A DNA stretch of 32,242 bases from Dehalococcoidia bacterium LH_S1 (lineage in GTDB: Bacteria > Chloroflexota > Dehalococcoidia > SZUA-161 > SpSt-899). The notes below the pieces were generated by a model. That model searched no databases, was not told the origin of the DNA, and saw only the letters and a list, made by a program, of their open reading frames with translations. Of this stretch, positions 1 to 8,256 are shown piece by piece (the stretch's first letter is position 1; each line of letters starts with the position of its first letter). The DNA lies in the NCBI GenBank assembly GCA_023660035.1, contig JAGXOF010000004.1, forward strand, positions 1 to 32,242. The letters run 5' to 3'. A program made the translations under genes and the position numbers.

Positions 1-52
1 CGATCAAATATTTCATCTGTGATTATAACTTAGCATTACTTGTGTAACACTA

Positions 53-116
53 CCAAATTCCTCTCCCGGCTTCCCTTTGCTATGGAGGATTATGCACTTA
101 ACTATAATCTTTCTCC
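53..116 (+). mobile_element. IS630-family 3'-end fragment
   Basis: About 60 bases here, including GGAGGATTATGCACTTAACT, match the reverse complement of about 27147-27200, the transposase C-terminal end and terminus of the IS630 element near 27-28 kb. In the transposase frame it still reads FLSRLPFAMEDYALNYN. The match starts near AAATTCCTC and stops around ACTATAAT, where the two copies diverge. Only the terminal part of the element is present; the preceding 50 bases are not recognisable as transposase. It is oriented opposite to the copy near 27 kb. Confidence 0.8.
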
Positions 117-1447
117 CGGTAGTCACATATTTAGCATATCATGGTGGGAAGACCCAGATACGGGCTCATACTACGTGGATAAGTGCAGGAGAGACGATAT
201 CAGTAACCTTTGACATACTAAAGCAGCCAGGGGTTGTTGAACTTTATGTCGATAATGAAGATGACGATCGTTTGTATGTAACGGTATGGGTAGACGATAA
301 GTGGATTTGGAGAGAAAACATCTCCGCTGGCTCGAAGGAGTCCTATTTCCAGCGGGCTGATCAGCATCTTGAAGTGTTGCCTGGCGAACATACATTCAAG
401 CTCACATGGCAGGACCTTGATACATCTAAGGAATACTACACTGAAACCAGCAGAAACATAGAGGCCGGAGAAACGGCCCGTGTAATACTGCAGACTGAAA
501 AACATGTGGGACCGGTAGCTCAGGTTTACGTCAACAACCTGGACGACGATTACCTGGATATAGAAGCCTATGTAGGAGACAACAGCCTGGGTGCTAAGGA
601 AGTGCCACTCGGGGCCTCGGATTTCCTTATCGGGGAATCCGAGGTCGTGCCTGACGAGCACACCTTTAGAATGGAATGGAAGGATGATGACACAGGGCGG
701 ACTTATCAGACCGAGACCATTAAGGATATAGCAAGAGGGGGTGTTGTGAAAATCGCGCTGGCTACGGAGAAGCATTTAGGACAACGGGAATTAATCTCTA
801 ACGTACTCGCCGCGGAGACAAGCCTTTATGACCCGATGTGGGATTTAGTCGTCGTTGACCCCGGCGGGTACATACCCACATATGCCAAGTCATTTGCCGA
901 TATAATGATCGATTACTATGAGGCGTATAAGGCAAAAGGCAACTTTCTTGGAGGGGTATCCAGCGGAAGTAAAGGGGCAAAAGATTTTCAAGTGATATGG
1001 GACATCTTCATAGATCAGCTTTGGAGTTCCAGCAAGGAAGCAATGAACAGTGTCGGACTGGAAATACCGCCGGCACTTGATGCTTACCTGGGGCCAGATG
1101 CCCTAGAGTTTGCCCTGAAGAAAGAAGCAGGCATTGAAACGGAAACCACCAGCCAGTTTCTCAAAAAAGAAGCAGTCAAGTATGGTCTGTGGCTAACCTC
1201 ATACGCTGGAATGAGGTGGTCTATTTACAGTGAGAACCTTCAAGAACTCAGCAGCGAACACACTGTATTTCAAGAATACTGGCATGACAAATACGATGAA
1301 GACCTGATCAATGCCTTTGGTAGCACCCAAAATGTCGAGAAGTTTATTGATGTACTGGAAGGCTGGGCGGATAAATTCCAGACTCCGAGCATTAAGGGTT
1401 ATGCTTTCAAATCGGATTTGCTAGTGTCTTGTCAGACTAATAAATAG
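77..1447 (+). CDS. Hypothetical protein with two tandem beta-rich modules, N-terminus replaced by IS end
   Basis: Family not recognised. Residues about 40-140 and 140-232 form two related modules. Each opens with a Y-V-[DN]-N-x-D-D-D-x-L strand (VDNEDDDRL, VNNLDDDYL), continues through a P-x-E-H-T-F-[KR] strand (PGEHTFKL, PDEHTFRM) and a Y-x-T-E-T strand, and ends in TEKH. This looks like a duplicated extracellular or ligand-binding beta-sandwich. The C-terminal ~220 residues are helical and lack the repeat. The track start (TTG) and the next ATG both lie inside the IS630 end fragment, so the native N-terminus, possibly with a signal peptide, has been lost. There is no clear ribosome-binding site. 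It may be an expressed fusion or a 5'-truncated pseudogene. The stop lies about 25 bases before the next transposase gene, so the 3' end may also be IS-modified. Confidence 0.6.
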   Translation: MLWRIMHLTIIFLPVVTYLAYHGGKTQIRAHTTWISAGETISVTFDILKQPGVVELYVDNEDDDRLYVTVWVDDKWIWRENISAGSKESYFQRADQHLEVLPGEHTFKLTWQDLDTSKEYYTETSRNIEAGETARVILQTEKHVGPVAQVYVNNLDDDYLDIEAYVGDNSLGAKEVPLGASDFLIGESEVVPDEHTFRMEWKDDDTGRTYQTETIKDIARGGVVKIALATEKHLGQRELISNVLAAETSLYDPMWDLVVVDPGGYIPTYAKSFADIMIDYYEAYKAKGNFLGGVSSGSKGAKDFQVIWDIFIDQLWSSSKEAMNSVGLEIPPALDAYLGPDALEFALKKEAGIETETTSQFLKKEAVKYGLWLTSYAGMRWSIYSENLQELSSEHTVFQEYWHDKYDEDLINAFGSTQNVEKFIDVLEGWADKFQTPSIKGYAFKSDLLVSCQTNK

Positions 1448-1469
1448 ACAGATAATATCCAAATATGAT

Positions 1470-2372
1470 ATGATGGGGAGCATGAGCAGAAAAGCGGCTC
1501 CCATCGTATTGAATGGGGAAGAAAAGGAGATATTGGAAAGTATCTCAAATTCACGGATTGCCCCCTATAGAAAGGCACAGCGTGCTCGTCTCATCCTGCT
1601 GGCGGCGGAAGGGATGACCAATACGGCGATAGCCCAGGAGGTGAGGCTACAGCGGTCTATGATAGTGCAGTGGCGTCAGCGGTTTTTTGGTGAGAGGTTG
1701 GTTGGTTTAGAAGACCGGCCGCGGTCGGGAAAACCCAGGCAATATACTGATGCAGACCGGCTAAGGGTAATCGAAACAGCCTGTAACCAAAAACCTGTAG
1801 GAGAGACACACTGGAGCGTACGAACCCTGGCTAAAGCTACAGGGGTCGGACGGGATACAGTTCACCAAATTCTGCGTCAGGCCAACCTGAAGCCACATCT
1901 GGTAGGTACTTTCTCCGTGTCAAATGACCCCGATTTTACCGCTAAGGTGGTGGACGTCGTTGGGCTGTATATGCATCCGCCGGAAAATGCCGTAGTGTTG
2001 TGTGTAGATGAAAAAACCCAGGTGCAGGCGCTGGATAGAACTCAGCCGTTGTTACCAATGCGTCCGGGACAGATTGAGCGGCGAACTCACGACTACAAGC
2101 GTAACGGCACCGTCCAACTATACGCCGCCTTAGAAGTACAGGCTGGACACGTTGTTCCCCGCATCGAGGAACGCCACCGGTCACGGGAGTTCATTGCCTT
2201 CATGAACCAATTACTGCATGCCCATCCATCCGGTGGGATTCACATTATTCTGGATAACGTCAAGAGTCATGACTCCAAAAAGGTGAAAGAGTGGCACAAA
2301 CGCCCAAGCCATAAGAGAGTAGTCTTTCATTTCATCCCCACCTACTCTTCTTGGCTTAGAACTTATCCGTAA
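1470..2372 (+). pseudogene. IS630-family transposase, C-terminus cut by an IS5 insertion
   Basis: The N-terminus is a helix-turn-helix of the IS630 type (residues ~20-75, with RAPYRKAQRAR-like and MTNTAIAQEV stretches). It is followed by a DDE domain with the first Asp in VLCVDEKTQ and the second in IIILDNVKSHD-like sequence (HIILDNVKSH). The frame runs to YSSWL, the point where family members continue N-Q-I/V-E with the third catalytic acid. Here it enters the terminal repeat of the IS5 element and stops after RTYP. The missing Glu makes the product inactive. The DNA after the IS5 element does not resume the transposase, so the 3' part was deleted rather than only displaced. The start could be either of two ATGs or the ATG at 1482. 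Confidence 0.85.
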
Positions 2373-3458
2373 ATAAAACTTGCCTTTCGGAAGGCGATTA
2401 TAGCAGCAGCCATATGCAACAAGGCCATATAAGATTCGGTCAGCTTTTCATAGCGGACTAGTATTTTTCGAAAGCGATTGAACCATGAGTGACTTACTTC
2501 AACTACCCATCTCCTGGCTTTCCACGCGGGATCCTTCTTTTTTTCCTGAATTTCTTCTCCTCTTTTTTTCACGTGAGGAATATATCTCTTGGAAACAATC
2601 GTCTGTAATGTCGGTTGGCCGCTATAACCCCTGTCGGCACATAAATTTTGCTCAATATCTTTAGGACGGTCGGTGATAATTTCATCCAATACGAGATCCA
2701 GTTGGGTTACATCATGCCGGTTTGCTCCGGTCACGACGAGTGATAGCGGGACACCACGGCCATCCACCAGCAAATGTCGTTTGGTCCCTTTTTTCCGACG
2801 GTCGGTCGGGTTTCGGCCAACAGTTTCTTGTGCCAGAGGGGCCTTGGTCAAGGCGCCATCTATGCTTTGCCAACTCCAGGCGATGCCCTCCATTTCATCA
2901 TATTCGGCAAGACCGGCTCGCCAGAGAGCAACAAAAAAACCGGCCCGCGTCCATCGCATAAAATGAGTATGAATCGCACTCGGGCTTCCAAATCGTTCCT
3001 TGGGCAGCGCTTTCCATTGGCATCCTGTCCGCAGCACATAAAGGATAGCACTGAATATTTGTCTCGACGGCATTGGCTTTCTGCCTCCTCCGGGCTTACG
3101 CAGATATGTTTTGTTAGGGTCGCGCTTTGGCTCCGGAATAAGAGGTTCGACCTTTTCCCAAAAAGGGTCGGACACTTCCCATGATTGAATTTTTGACATA
3201 TGACCTCCTTTTAATAAGGGTTTATTATAGAGACCAACATAACAAGACCTATAGGAAAAGTATATAGGGCTATGCACTTCATCCTTGTAGTGGTGGATAT
3301 GCGCCACTTTTGTCTCGAAAACACATGGCTAGCGGAGAGAAACCGTTCAAATACCATTAATTTGGCCAGTAGCGTGAAGCAATTTCCCTATATATCTGCT
3401 TAACAAGAGTCAAGTGTATATCCCTAAAAGTATATTTTATTTACGGATAAGTTCTAAG
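2355..3458. mobile_element. Complete-looking IS5-family insertion sequence
   Basis: The left end CTTAGAACTTATCCGTAAAT and the reverse complement of the right end (ATTTACGGATAAGTTCTAAG) are identical. The perfect match extends to about 24 bases including the outer CTTA/TAAG. TA dinucleotides sit at both edges, consistent with duplication of a short TA-type target as in the IS427/IS1031 groups. One intact transposase gene on the minus strand fills most of the element, and its stop codon lies inside the left terminal repeat. The element sits inside the IS630 transposase gene. Confidence 0.85.
2363..3199 (-). CDS. IS5-family transposase
   Basis: DDE transposase of the IS5 family, about 278 residues from the chosen start. 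The N-terminal DUF4096-like domain is seen in SDPFWEKVEPLIP and the R-x-x-F-x-A-I-L-Y-V-L-R-T-G-C-Q-W motif. The catalytic acids are probably Asp in SIDGALTK, Asp in LCADRGYSG and Glu in WVVEVSHSWFNRFRK. I prefer the ATG at 3199 (MSKIQSWEV) over the longer track start because AAAAGGAGG lies four bases upstream and the preceding ~36 residues look non-coding. The frame is uninterrupted and the terminal repeats match, so the element may be active. The last codons (SFIYG) and stop are supplied by the terminal inverted repeat. Confidence 0.93.
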   Translation of the reverse strand: MSKIQSWEVSDPFWEKVEPLIPEPKRDPNKTYLRKPGGGRKPMPSRQIFSAILYVLRTGCQWKALPKERFGSPSAIHTHFMRWTRAGFFVALWRAGLAEYDEMEGIAWSWQSIDGALTKAPLAQETVGRNPTDRRKKGTKRHLLVDGRGVPLSLVVTGANRHDVTQLDLVLDEIITDRPKDIEQNLCADRGYSGQPTLQTIVSKRYIPHVKKRGEEIQEKKKDPAWKARRWVVEVSHSWFNRFRKILVRYEKLTESYMALLHMAAAIIAFRKASFIYG

Positions 3459-3505
3459 TGCCACTAAGGATTACTTGACGATTTACTGCTATAGGCAGAG
3501 GCTGA

Positions 3506-3534
3506 TTGACAGACATAGCATGTCTTGGTATCAT
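3506..3534 (+). promoter_or_regulatory. Sigma70-like promoter with PadR-type dyad operator
   Basis: TTGACA (3506-3511) and TATCAT (3529-3534) are separated by 17 bases. Between them lies the inverted repeat AGACAT-AGC-ATGTCT (3511-3525). PadR-family regulators are known to bind ATGT/ACAT dyads, and the next gene is padR-like. The placement predicts repression by blocking RNA polymerase, with autoregulation of the padR-HAAS gene pair. Confidence 0.7.
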
Positions 3535-3565
3535 TCAGCTATAGAAGAAGGGTGAGGTACTAGCT

Positions 3566-3913
3566 ATGAAAAATAGTATACCAAAATACGAGTCAGACCT
3601 CTTGAGAGACAATGCTGATTGTCTTTTGCTTTTCTTGATAAATGAGAACTGGGAGGCCTATGGTTACCAGCTAATCAAGGAGATAGAAAACAGGAGTAAG
3701 GGATATTTCCAGTTTAGGGAAGGAACGGTATATCCCGACCTCCACCAGTTGGAAAGTGATGGGTTTATTCAGGGGAAGTGGCGTGAATTGCCAAACGGGC
3801 AAGAGCGACGATATTACACCATAACAGAGAAAGGCAAGCAAGCACTCGATAAAAAGATGGCCGCGTGGAGGGGATTTACTACGGCGGTGGATCTTGTCTT
3901 TAAGCCAACATAG
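3566..3913 (+). CDS. PadR-family transcriptional regulator
   Basis: A 115-residue winged-helix protein of the usual PadR length. Diagnostic segments are YGYQLIKEIENRS (recognition region), REGTVYPDLHQLESDGFI (the family's G-T-[LV]-Y-P-x-L-x-x-L-E-x-x-G motif) and RRYYTITEKGKQAL (wing). A GAGG ribosome-binding site lies about 8 bases upstream. The membrane protein gene follows after 18 bases, the classical PadR plus HAAS/DUF1700 arrangement. In known systems the regulator responds to membrane or antimicrobial stress and represses its own operon. The effector cannot be read from the sequence. Confidence 0.93.
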   Translation: MKNSIPKYESDLLRDNADCLLLFLINENWEAYGYQLIKEIENRSKGYFQFREGTVYPDLHQLESDGFIQGKWRELPNGQERRYYTITEKGKQALDKKMAAWRGFTTAVDLVFKPT

Positions 3914-3931
3914 ATAACTCCTGAGGGCAAA

Positions 3932-4942
3932 ATGCAGTTTGAAATCAGAAGCTACATGGACGAAGTGAGGTCTCAGCTTCACCTGGACCCGGCTACCGAA
4001 GTACGGGTTTTGAGGGAGTTGGGGGCGTATTTCCGGGAAAAGACCGCGGCCCTGAGGGAAGAGGGACTCTCCGATAAGGAAGCAAATGAGATTGCCATGG
4101 AATCTTGCGGGAAACCACGGGTCCTGGCACAGCAAATTTATGAAGCACATAGTAGAGGCAGCTGGGTAGAGGCTGCGATGGCCTGTTTACCGCACTTTAT
4201 AATGGCCGGACTCTTCATACTCAGTCTATGGCACCATATGCTCGTGGTATCAGTTGTGTCAGGACTGATAATATGGGTTACTTTGTACGGATGGTGGCAC
4301 GGTAAACCGAGTTGGCTATATCCGTGGGCTGGCTATTCTTTGGCCCACCTCGTAGTAGGCGGATATATTTCATGGCCCACTCTTAAACAAGCAGGATCCT
4401 TCATTTTATGGGAACGCGGTTCCTTGCCAAACAGCTGGCTGTTGTTAGGGATTTGCGCACTGTTCGTATTATCGCTCTGGCTAATAATCAGGACTACTAT
4501 CCGTGTGGTTCGACGGGACTGGATTTTGGCCCCCTTAATGCTTATGCCATTCCCGATAATCGGTGGATGGCTCTTTGGCATAAGAGAGTTTGACAGTATT
4601 TTTGGCGCAGCTAGTGCAAATGCCTCCAATGCTTTAAACATGCCCATGAGCACAGCGTTGGTCGTACTGGGCATTACCTCGACCGCCTTCATCCGTTTGC
4701 GTCAACGGAAGATAAAAGTTGGTGCACTGGCAATGCTCGGATCAACTGCGTTTGCCGTGCTTGCCAATCACCTCGGTAGCGGTTTAAGCTTCCCTGTACT
4801 GCTATTGATCTCATTCCTTCTGCTAACTTTCGTGCTAAGTCCTGCTCTCCTCGAGGCCAAGATCGGGCACGGCGAGGACACAGAGCAAATATGGTCGGAA
4901 ATAGACTGGCTAAGCCATCCCTCAGCTTCCCATAGCAAGTAG
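3932..4942 (+). CDS. HAAS-domain (permease-prefix type) integral membrane protein
   Basis: 336 residues. The soluble N-terminal ~75 residues contain VRSQLHLDPATEVRVLRELGAYF and the LSDKEANEIAMESCGKPRVLAQQI helix pair typical of HAAS or permease-prefix domains encoded next to PadR regulators. About eight hydrophobic segments follow from residue 80 to 315 (e.g. HFIMAGLFILSLW, LLLGICALFVLSLWLII, FPVLLLISFLLLTFVL). There is no transporter signature, so the transported or sensed molecule is unknown. It is probably co-transcribed with padR (gap 18 bases, TGAGGG before the ATG). Confidence 0.82.
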   Translation: MQFEIRSYMDEVRSQLHLDPATEVRVLRELGAYFREKTAALREEGLSDKEANEIAMESCGKPRVLAQQIYEAHSRGSWVEAAMACLPHFIMAGLFILSLWHHMLVVSVVSGLIIWVTLYGWWHGKPSWLYPWAGYSLAHLVVGGYISWPTLKQAGSFILWERGSLPNSWLLLGICALFVLSLWLIIRTTIRVVRRDWILAPLMLMPFPIIGGWLFGIREFDSIFGAASANASNALNMPMSTALVVLGITSTAFIRLRQRKIKVGALAMLGSTAFAVLANHLGSGLSFPVLLLISFLLLTFVLSPALLEAKIGHGEDTEQIWSEIDWLSHPSASHSK

Positions 4943-5247
4943 CAGTTTGAAAATCTCCACGGTACTCCCAGTTGAAATACTCTCAACCTCATATTTTACT
5001 GCCCCCTCAAGATAAAACTTCATCCGTTGCCTTATATTTTAAGGGCGTTATGCATGCACCCAAAGGCCCCCCCACAAGTTGGTTGATGCACCTATACAGC
5101 AAAGCTTCAACCCCCTAGCTGTGGCATTTGTGCTAGTACCGATGTATTGTGTTATACTGAAGCTGTCTTTATTTGACAACCTAATGAGAGGACTTGTAGG
5201 ATTTAGATGATACCCAGGTTGTCTATATCCCTCGCGAGGAGAAACAG
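4943..5247. other. Intergenic region upstream of dxs
   Basis: About 305 bases with no credible gene. A C-run (GGCCCCCCCACAAG) and T/A-rich stretches occur near 5030-5150. The 3' part holds a candidate dxs promoter and a clear ribosome-binding site (GAGGAG, 7 bases before the ATG at 5248). No riboswitch or strong terminator was identified by eye. Confidence 0.6.
5173..5202 (+). promoter_or_regulatory. Candidate promoter for the isoprenoid operon
   Basis: TTGACA (5173-5178) and TAGGAT (5197-5202) are spaced by 18 bases, ending 45 bases before the dxs start. The -35 box is perfect and the -10 box is weak (4 of 6). Confidence 0.45.
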
Positions 5248-7188
5248 ATGTCTGGAATTTTGGATAATATCCATTCCCCAAGTGACCTCAAGAAACTAAT
5301 CTATACTAAGTTGGATCAACTTGCCTCCGAGATCAGGCAAACACTTATAGAAAGAGCATCACTGAACGGAGGGCATCTGGCCTCCAATCTAGGCGTGGTT
5401 GAATTAACCATCGCTTTGCACAGGGTCTTCAACAGCCCCAAAGATAAGATAGTATGGGATGTGGGACATCAAAGTTACAGCCATAAACTTCTGACTGGGC
5501 GGAGGGATAGCTTCGCCACAATCAGACAGTACGAAGGGCTGTCCGGTTTCCCCGCTCGCGATGAGAGCCCTCATGATGCCTTCGGAGCCGGCCATGCCGG
5601 CACATCGGTTTCAGCAGCTTTGGGTATGGCACTCGCACGGGACCTCAAAAGAGAGAACTTCCACGTGGTTCCTGTCATAGGAGACGGAGCCCTCACTACT
5701 GGTATTGCATTGGAAGCAATCAACAACGTAGGACACATGGGAACAAAATTAACCGTGGTTCTATGCGATAACAACATGGCAATATCCCCAACTGTCGGAG
5801 CTATATCGACACTGCTCAGTCAGGTCAGGACAGACCCCAAGTATGAGATGGCAAAGGGAGAAGCCAGGAAATTCGTGACCTCCATGCCATTAGGAGGCCC
5901 TGCATGGACTGCCAGCAAGATAATGAAAGACCGACTCAAAAGGGCAATTCTCCCTCCCGCTTTTTGGGAAGACCTGGGTTTCGTCTACATAGGCCCCGTT
6001 AACGGGCACAATATCAACGAGATTGAATCCGCGTTGAAAAGGGCTCGCGACTTCGAGGACAAACCAACCCTGGTACATGTTTTAACGAAAAAAGGTAAAG
6101 GCTATTCGCCAGCCGAGGATGATGCAGTTAAGTTCCACGGCGTCTCGCCGCCCAAGACCAGTAAGTCAGAGGCCCCTTCATATAGCAATGTCTTTGGGCA
6201 GACAACCCTTCGGTTGCTCGAGGAGGACCAGAGGGTAGTGGCCATCACGGCGGCTATGTTGGAAGGAACCGGTCTGGCTGAAGCCGCCCAGCAGTTCCCA
6301 AACAGGGTATTCGATGTAGGTATCTGTGAGCAGCATGCAGTTACACTGGCCGCTGGTTTGAGCACACAAGGGTTCATCCCAATTGCAGCCATCTATTCCA
6401 CTTTCCTGCAGCGGGCCTACGACCAAATAATCCACGATGTTTGCATTCAGAACCTGCCAGTGGTTTTCGCCCTCGACCGGGCAGGTATAGTTGGCGAGGA
6501 TGGCAAGACACATCAGGGAACCTTTGACCTCAGTTATCTGCGCAGTGTTCCCAACATGGTTGTGGCCGCCCCGAAAGATGAGGATGAACTCAGGCACTTG
6601 CTTTTCACAGCGGTCAACGCGGCATGTCCAATGGCCGTTCGTTATCCCAGAGGCAATGGCGAAGGCGTACCCATGGAGCACGTGCTGCAGCAGTTACCCA
6701 TCGGCAAGGGGGAAGTGCTGAGAGAAGGACATGACCTCTCTATACTGGCAATTGGGTCCACAGTCTACCCTGCCCTAACAGCAGCAGAACAGCTGTCCAA
6801 AGATGGGGTAAAGTGCACAGTAGTCAACGCCAGATTTGCAAAGCCACTGGACCAAGACCTTATAGTGGAGCTCGGCGCCAGAACGAAAAAGGTTCTGACC
6901 ATCGAGGAAAACTCTATTAATGGAGGATTTGGCAGCGCTGTGCTGGAGTTGTTTGAGAGCCACAACCTCTCAGATATTAAAACACGATGTATCGGCCTGC
7001 CAGACGAATTCATCGAGCACGGTCCTCAGGCGATGTTCCGCTCCATGTTCGGTCTCGATCCCAAAGGTATAGTCAGGAAGGTGAGAGCATCTTTCCCTGA
7101 ACTTTTCCCCGAACCCATCTTCCCCTCCCATTCTGAGCAAAGGGAAGAATCCTGTATTGCTCACTCCAATCACCGGGACAATGAGTGA
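5248..7188 (+). CDS. dxs: 1-deoxy-D-xylulose-5-phosphate synthase
   Basis: Cytosolic thiamine-diphosphate enzyme that condenses pyruvate with glyceraldehyde 3-phosphate, the first step of the MEP isoprenoid pathway. Visible features are WDVGHQSYSHKLLTGR and GAGHAGTSVSAALGMA (N-terminal TPP domain), GDGALTTG at ~145 followed by CDNNMAIS (the GDG...NN TPP/Mg motif), the catalytic Glu in GICEQHAVTLAAG, and DRAGIVGEDGKTHQGTFD. The C-terminal transketolase domain ends near FPELFPEP. The last ~20 residues (SHSEQREESCIAHS...) are not family sequence: they come from a CATTCTGAGC-type interspersed repeat that ran into the gene end. The stop overlaps the next gene's ATG by 8 bases, suggesting coupled translation. 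Confidence 0.97.
   Translation: MSGILDNIHSPSDLKKLIYTKLDQLASEIRQTLIERASLNGGHLASNLGVVELTIALHRVFNSPKDKIVWDVGHQSYSHKLLTGRRDSFATIRQYEGLSGFPARDESPHDAFGAGHAGTSVSAALGMALARDLKRENFHVVPVIGDGALTTGIALEAINNVGHMGTKLTVVLCDNNMAISPTVGAISTLLSQVRTDPKYEMAKGEARKFVTSMPLGGPAWTASKIMKDRLKRAILPPAFWEDLGFVYIGPVNGHNINEIESALKRARDFEDKPTLVHVLTKKGKGYSPAEDDAVKFHGVSPPKTSKSEAPSYSNVFGQTTLRLLEEDQRVVAITAAMLEGTGLAEAAQQFPNRVFDVGICEQHAVTLAAGLSTQGFIPIAAIYSTFLQRAYDQIIHDVCIQNLPVVFALDRAGIVGEDGKTHQGTFDLSYLRSVPNMVVAAPKDEDELRHLLFTAVNAACPMAVRYPRGNGEGVPMEHVLQQLPIGKGEVLREGHDLSILAIGSTVYPALTAAEQLSKDGVKCTVVNARFAKPLDQDLIVELGARTKKVLTIEENSINGGFGSAVLELFESHNLSDIKTRCIGLPDEFIEHGPQAMFRSMFGLDPKGIVRKVRASFPELFPEPIFPSHSEQREESCIAHSNHRDNE
7127..7155 (+). repeat. 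Interspersed CATTCTGAGC...GAAGAATC-type repeat
   Basis: CCCATTCTGAGCAAAGGGAAGAATCCTG resembles the short CATTCTGAGCGAAG...AAGAATC repeat found scattered through many bacterial genomes. Related copies with diverged sequence lie at 11976 and 12085. Here it is translated as part of the Dxs C-terminus. Confidence 0.7.
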
Positions 7189-8254
7189 GCAAACGAACCG
7201 CTACCACACATCGGGAAAAGAGAAAGAAGTGAATTTACCTTCAATCTTTGAAAGATATCGCAAAGAGGTAGACAACGAGCTGCGATCGATCTTTGTCGAT
7301 TACCATCTACCTCTTTACGATATGATGCGATATCACCTCGGATGGATAGATGAGAACGGACGCCACATCGAGGGTACTGCAGGTAAGGCATTACGTCCAA
7401 TCCTGTGTCTGCTCGCCTGCGAGGCCGCAGGCGAGCATTTTCATAAAGCATTGCCCTCTGCTGCAGCAATTGAGCTGGTTCATAACTTCTCACTGATACA
7501 TGATGATATTCAAGATAATGACACGGAACGCCGTCACCGGCCCACGGTCTGGAGCATGTGGGGCATTCCACAGGCCATTAACGCAGGGGATGGTATGCGA
7601 GCCATAGCTGATCTTGCTATTCTCCGTCTCGAAGACCGCGGCGTCCCGCAAAAAAAACAACAACGCGCTCAACGTCTTCTGGATGAAAGCTGTCTTAGAA
7701 TGATCGAGGGACAGTACCTCGATCTAAGTTTCGAAGGTCAATTTAATATCTCCGTCAATGATTATCTGGAGATGATAGACCGCAAAACAGCAGCCCTAAT
7801 GTCATGTGCATTGCAGACAGGAGCCATCATCGGCACTGATAATGAATCCGTAATCGAACGCCTCAGAGAATTTGGCAAGAACATAGGGCTTGCCTTTCAG
7901 ATCAGAGACGATGTTATTGGCATCTGGGGAGATCAGGATAAAACCGGCAAACCCCTGGCCAGTGATATCCACAGGAAAAAGAAATCTCTCCCTGTAGTAT
8001 ATGCGCTGCAAACCGCGCGCGGCACAGCCCGGGAAGAGATTTCAAACATTTACAAGAAGTCAGGGATTACAAAGCAGGAGGCAGATAGGGCCCTAGATAT
8101 CCTCAACGAAGTACAAGCAAGAGCTCATAGTGAGAGAATGGCCGAGGAATACCGCAACAGTGCCCTGACTGAGTTGGAGAAGATAAAAACCTCCAGATGG
8201 GCGAGGGCCCATCTGGAGGAGGTAGCATATTTCCTGGTTGAACGTGCTTTCTAA
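7181..8254 (+). CDS. Polyprenyl (geranylgeranyl/farnesyl-type) diphosphate synthase
   Basis: Trans-isoprenyl diphosphate synthase, about 357 residues, that elongates allylic diphosphates with isopentenyl diphosphate. The first Asp-rich motif is in LIHDDIQDNDTERRHRPT and the second in FQIRDDVIGIWGD. The GKALRP substrate motif is also present (GKALRPILCLLA). I chose the ATG at 7181 over the track's 7157 start because it overlaps the dxs stop and the extra residues are repeat-derived. Chain length cannot be assigned safely from the sequence. Context (dxs upstream, C30/C40 synthase downstream) suggests it provides FPP or GGPP for the squalene/phytoene synthase. Confidence 0.93.
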   Translation: MSEQTNRYHTSGKEKEVNLPSIFERYRKEVDNELRSIFVDYHLPLYDMMRYHLGWIDENGRHIEGTAGKALRPILCLLACEAAGEHFHKALPSAAAIELVHNFSLIHDDIQDNDTERRHRPTVWSMWGIPQAINAGDGMRAIADLAILRLEDRGVPQKKQQRAQRLLDESCLRMIEGQYLDLSFEGQFNISVNDYLEMIDRKTAALMSCALQTGAIIGTDNESVIERLREFGKNIGLAFQIRDDVIGIWGDQDKTGKPLASDIHRKKKSLPVVYALQTARGTAREEISNIYKKSGITKQEADRALDILNEVQARAHSERMAEEYRNSALTELEKIKTSRWARAHLEEVAYFLVERAF

Positions 8255-8256
8255 AA

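Noticed and set aside
218-775. 185-residue minus-strand ORF
   Set aside because: It is a shadow of the duplicated-module gene on the plus strand; the in-phase repeats support the plus-strand frame.
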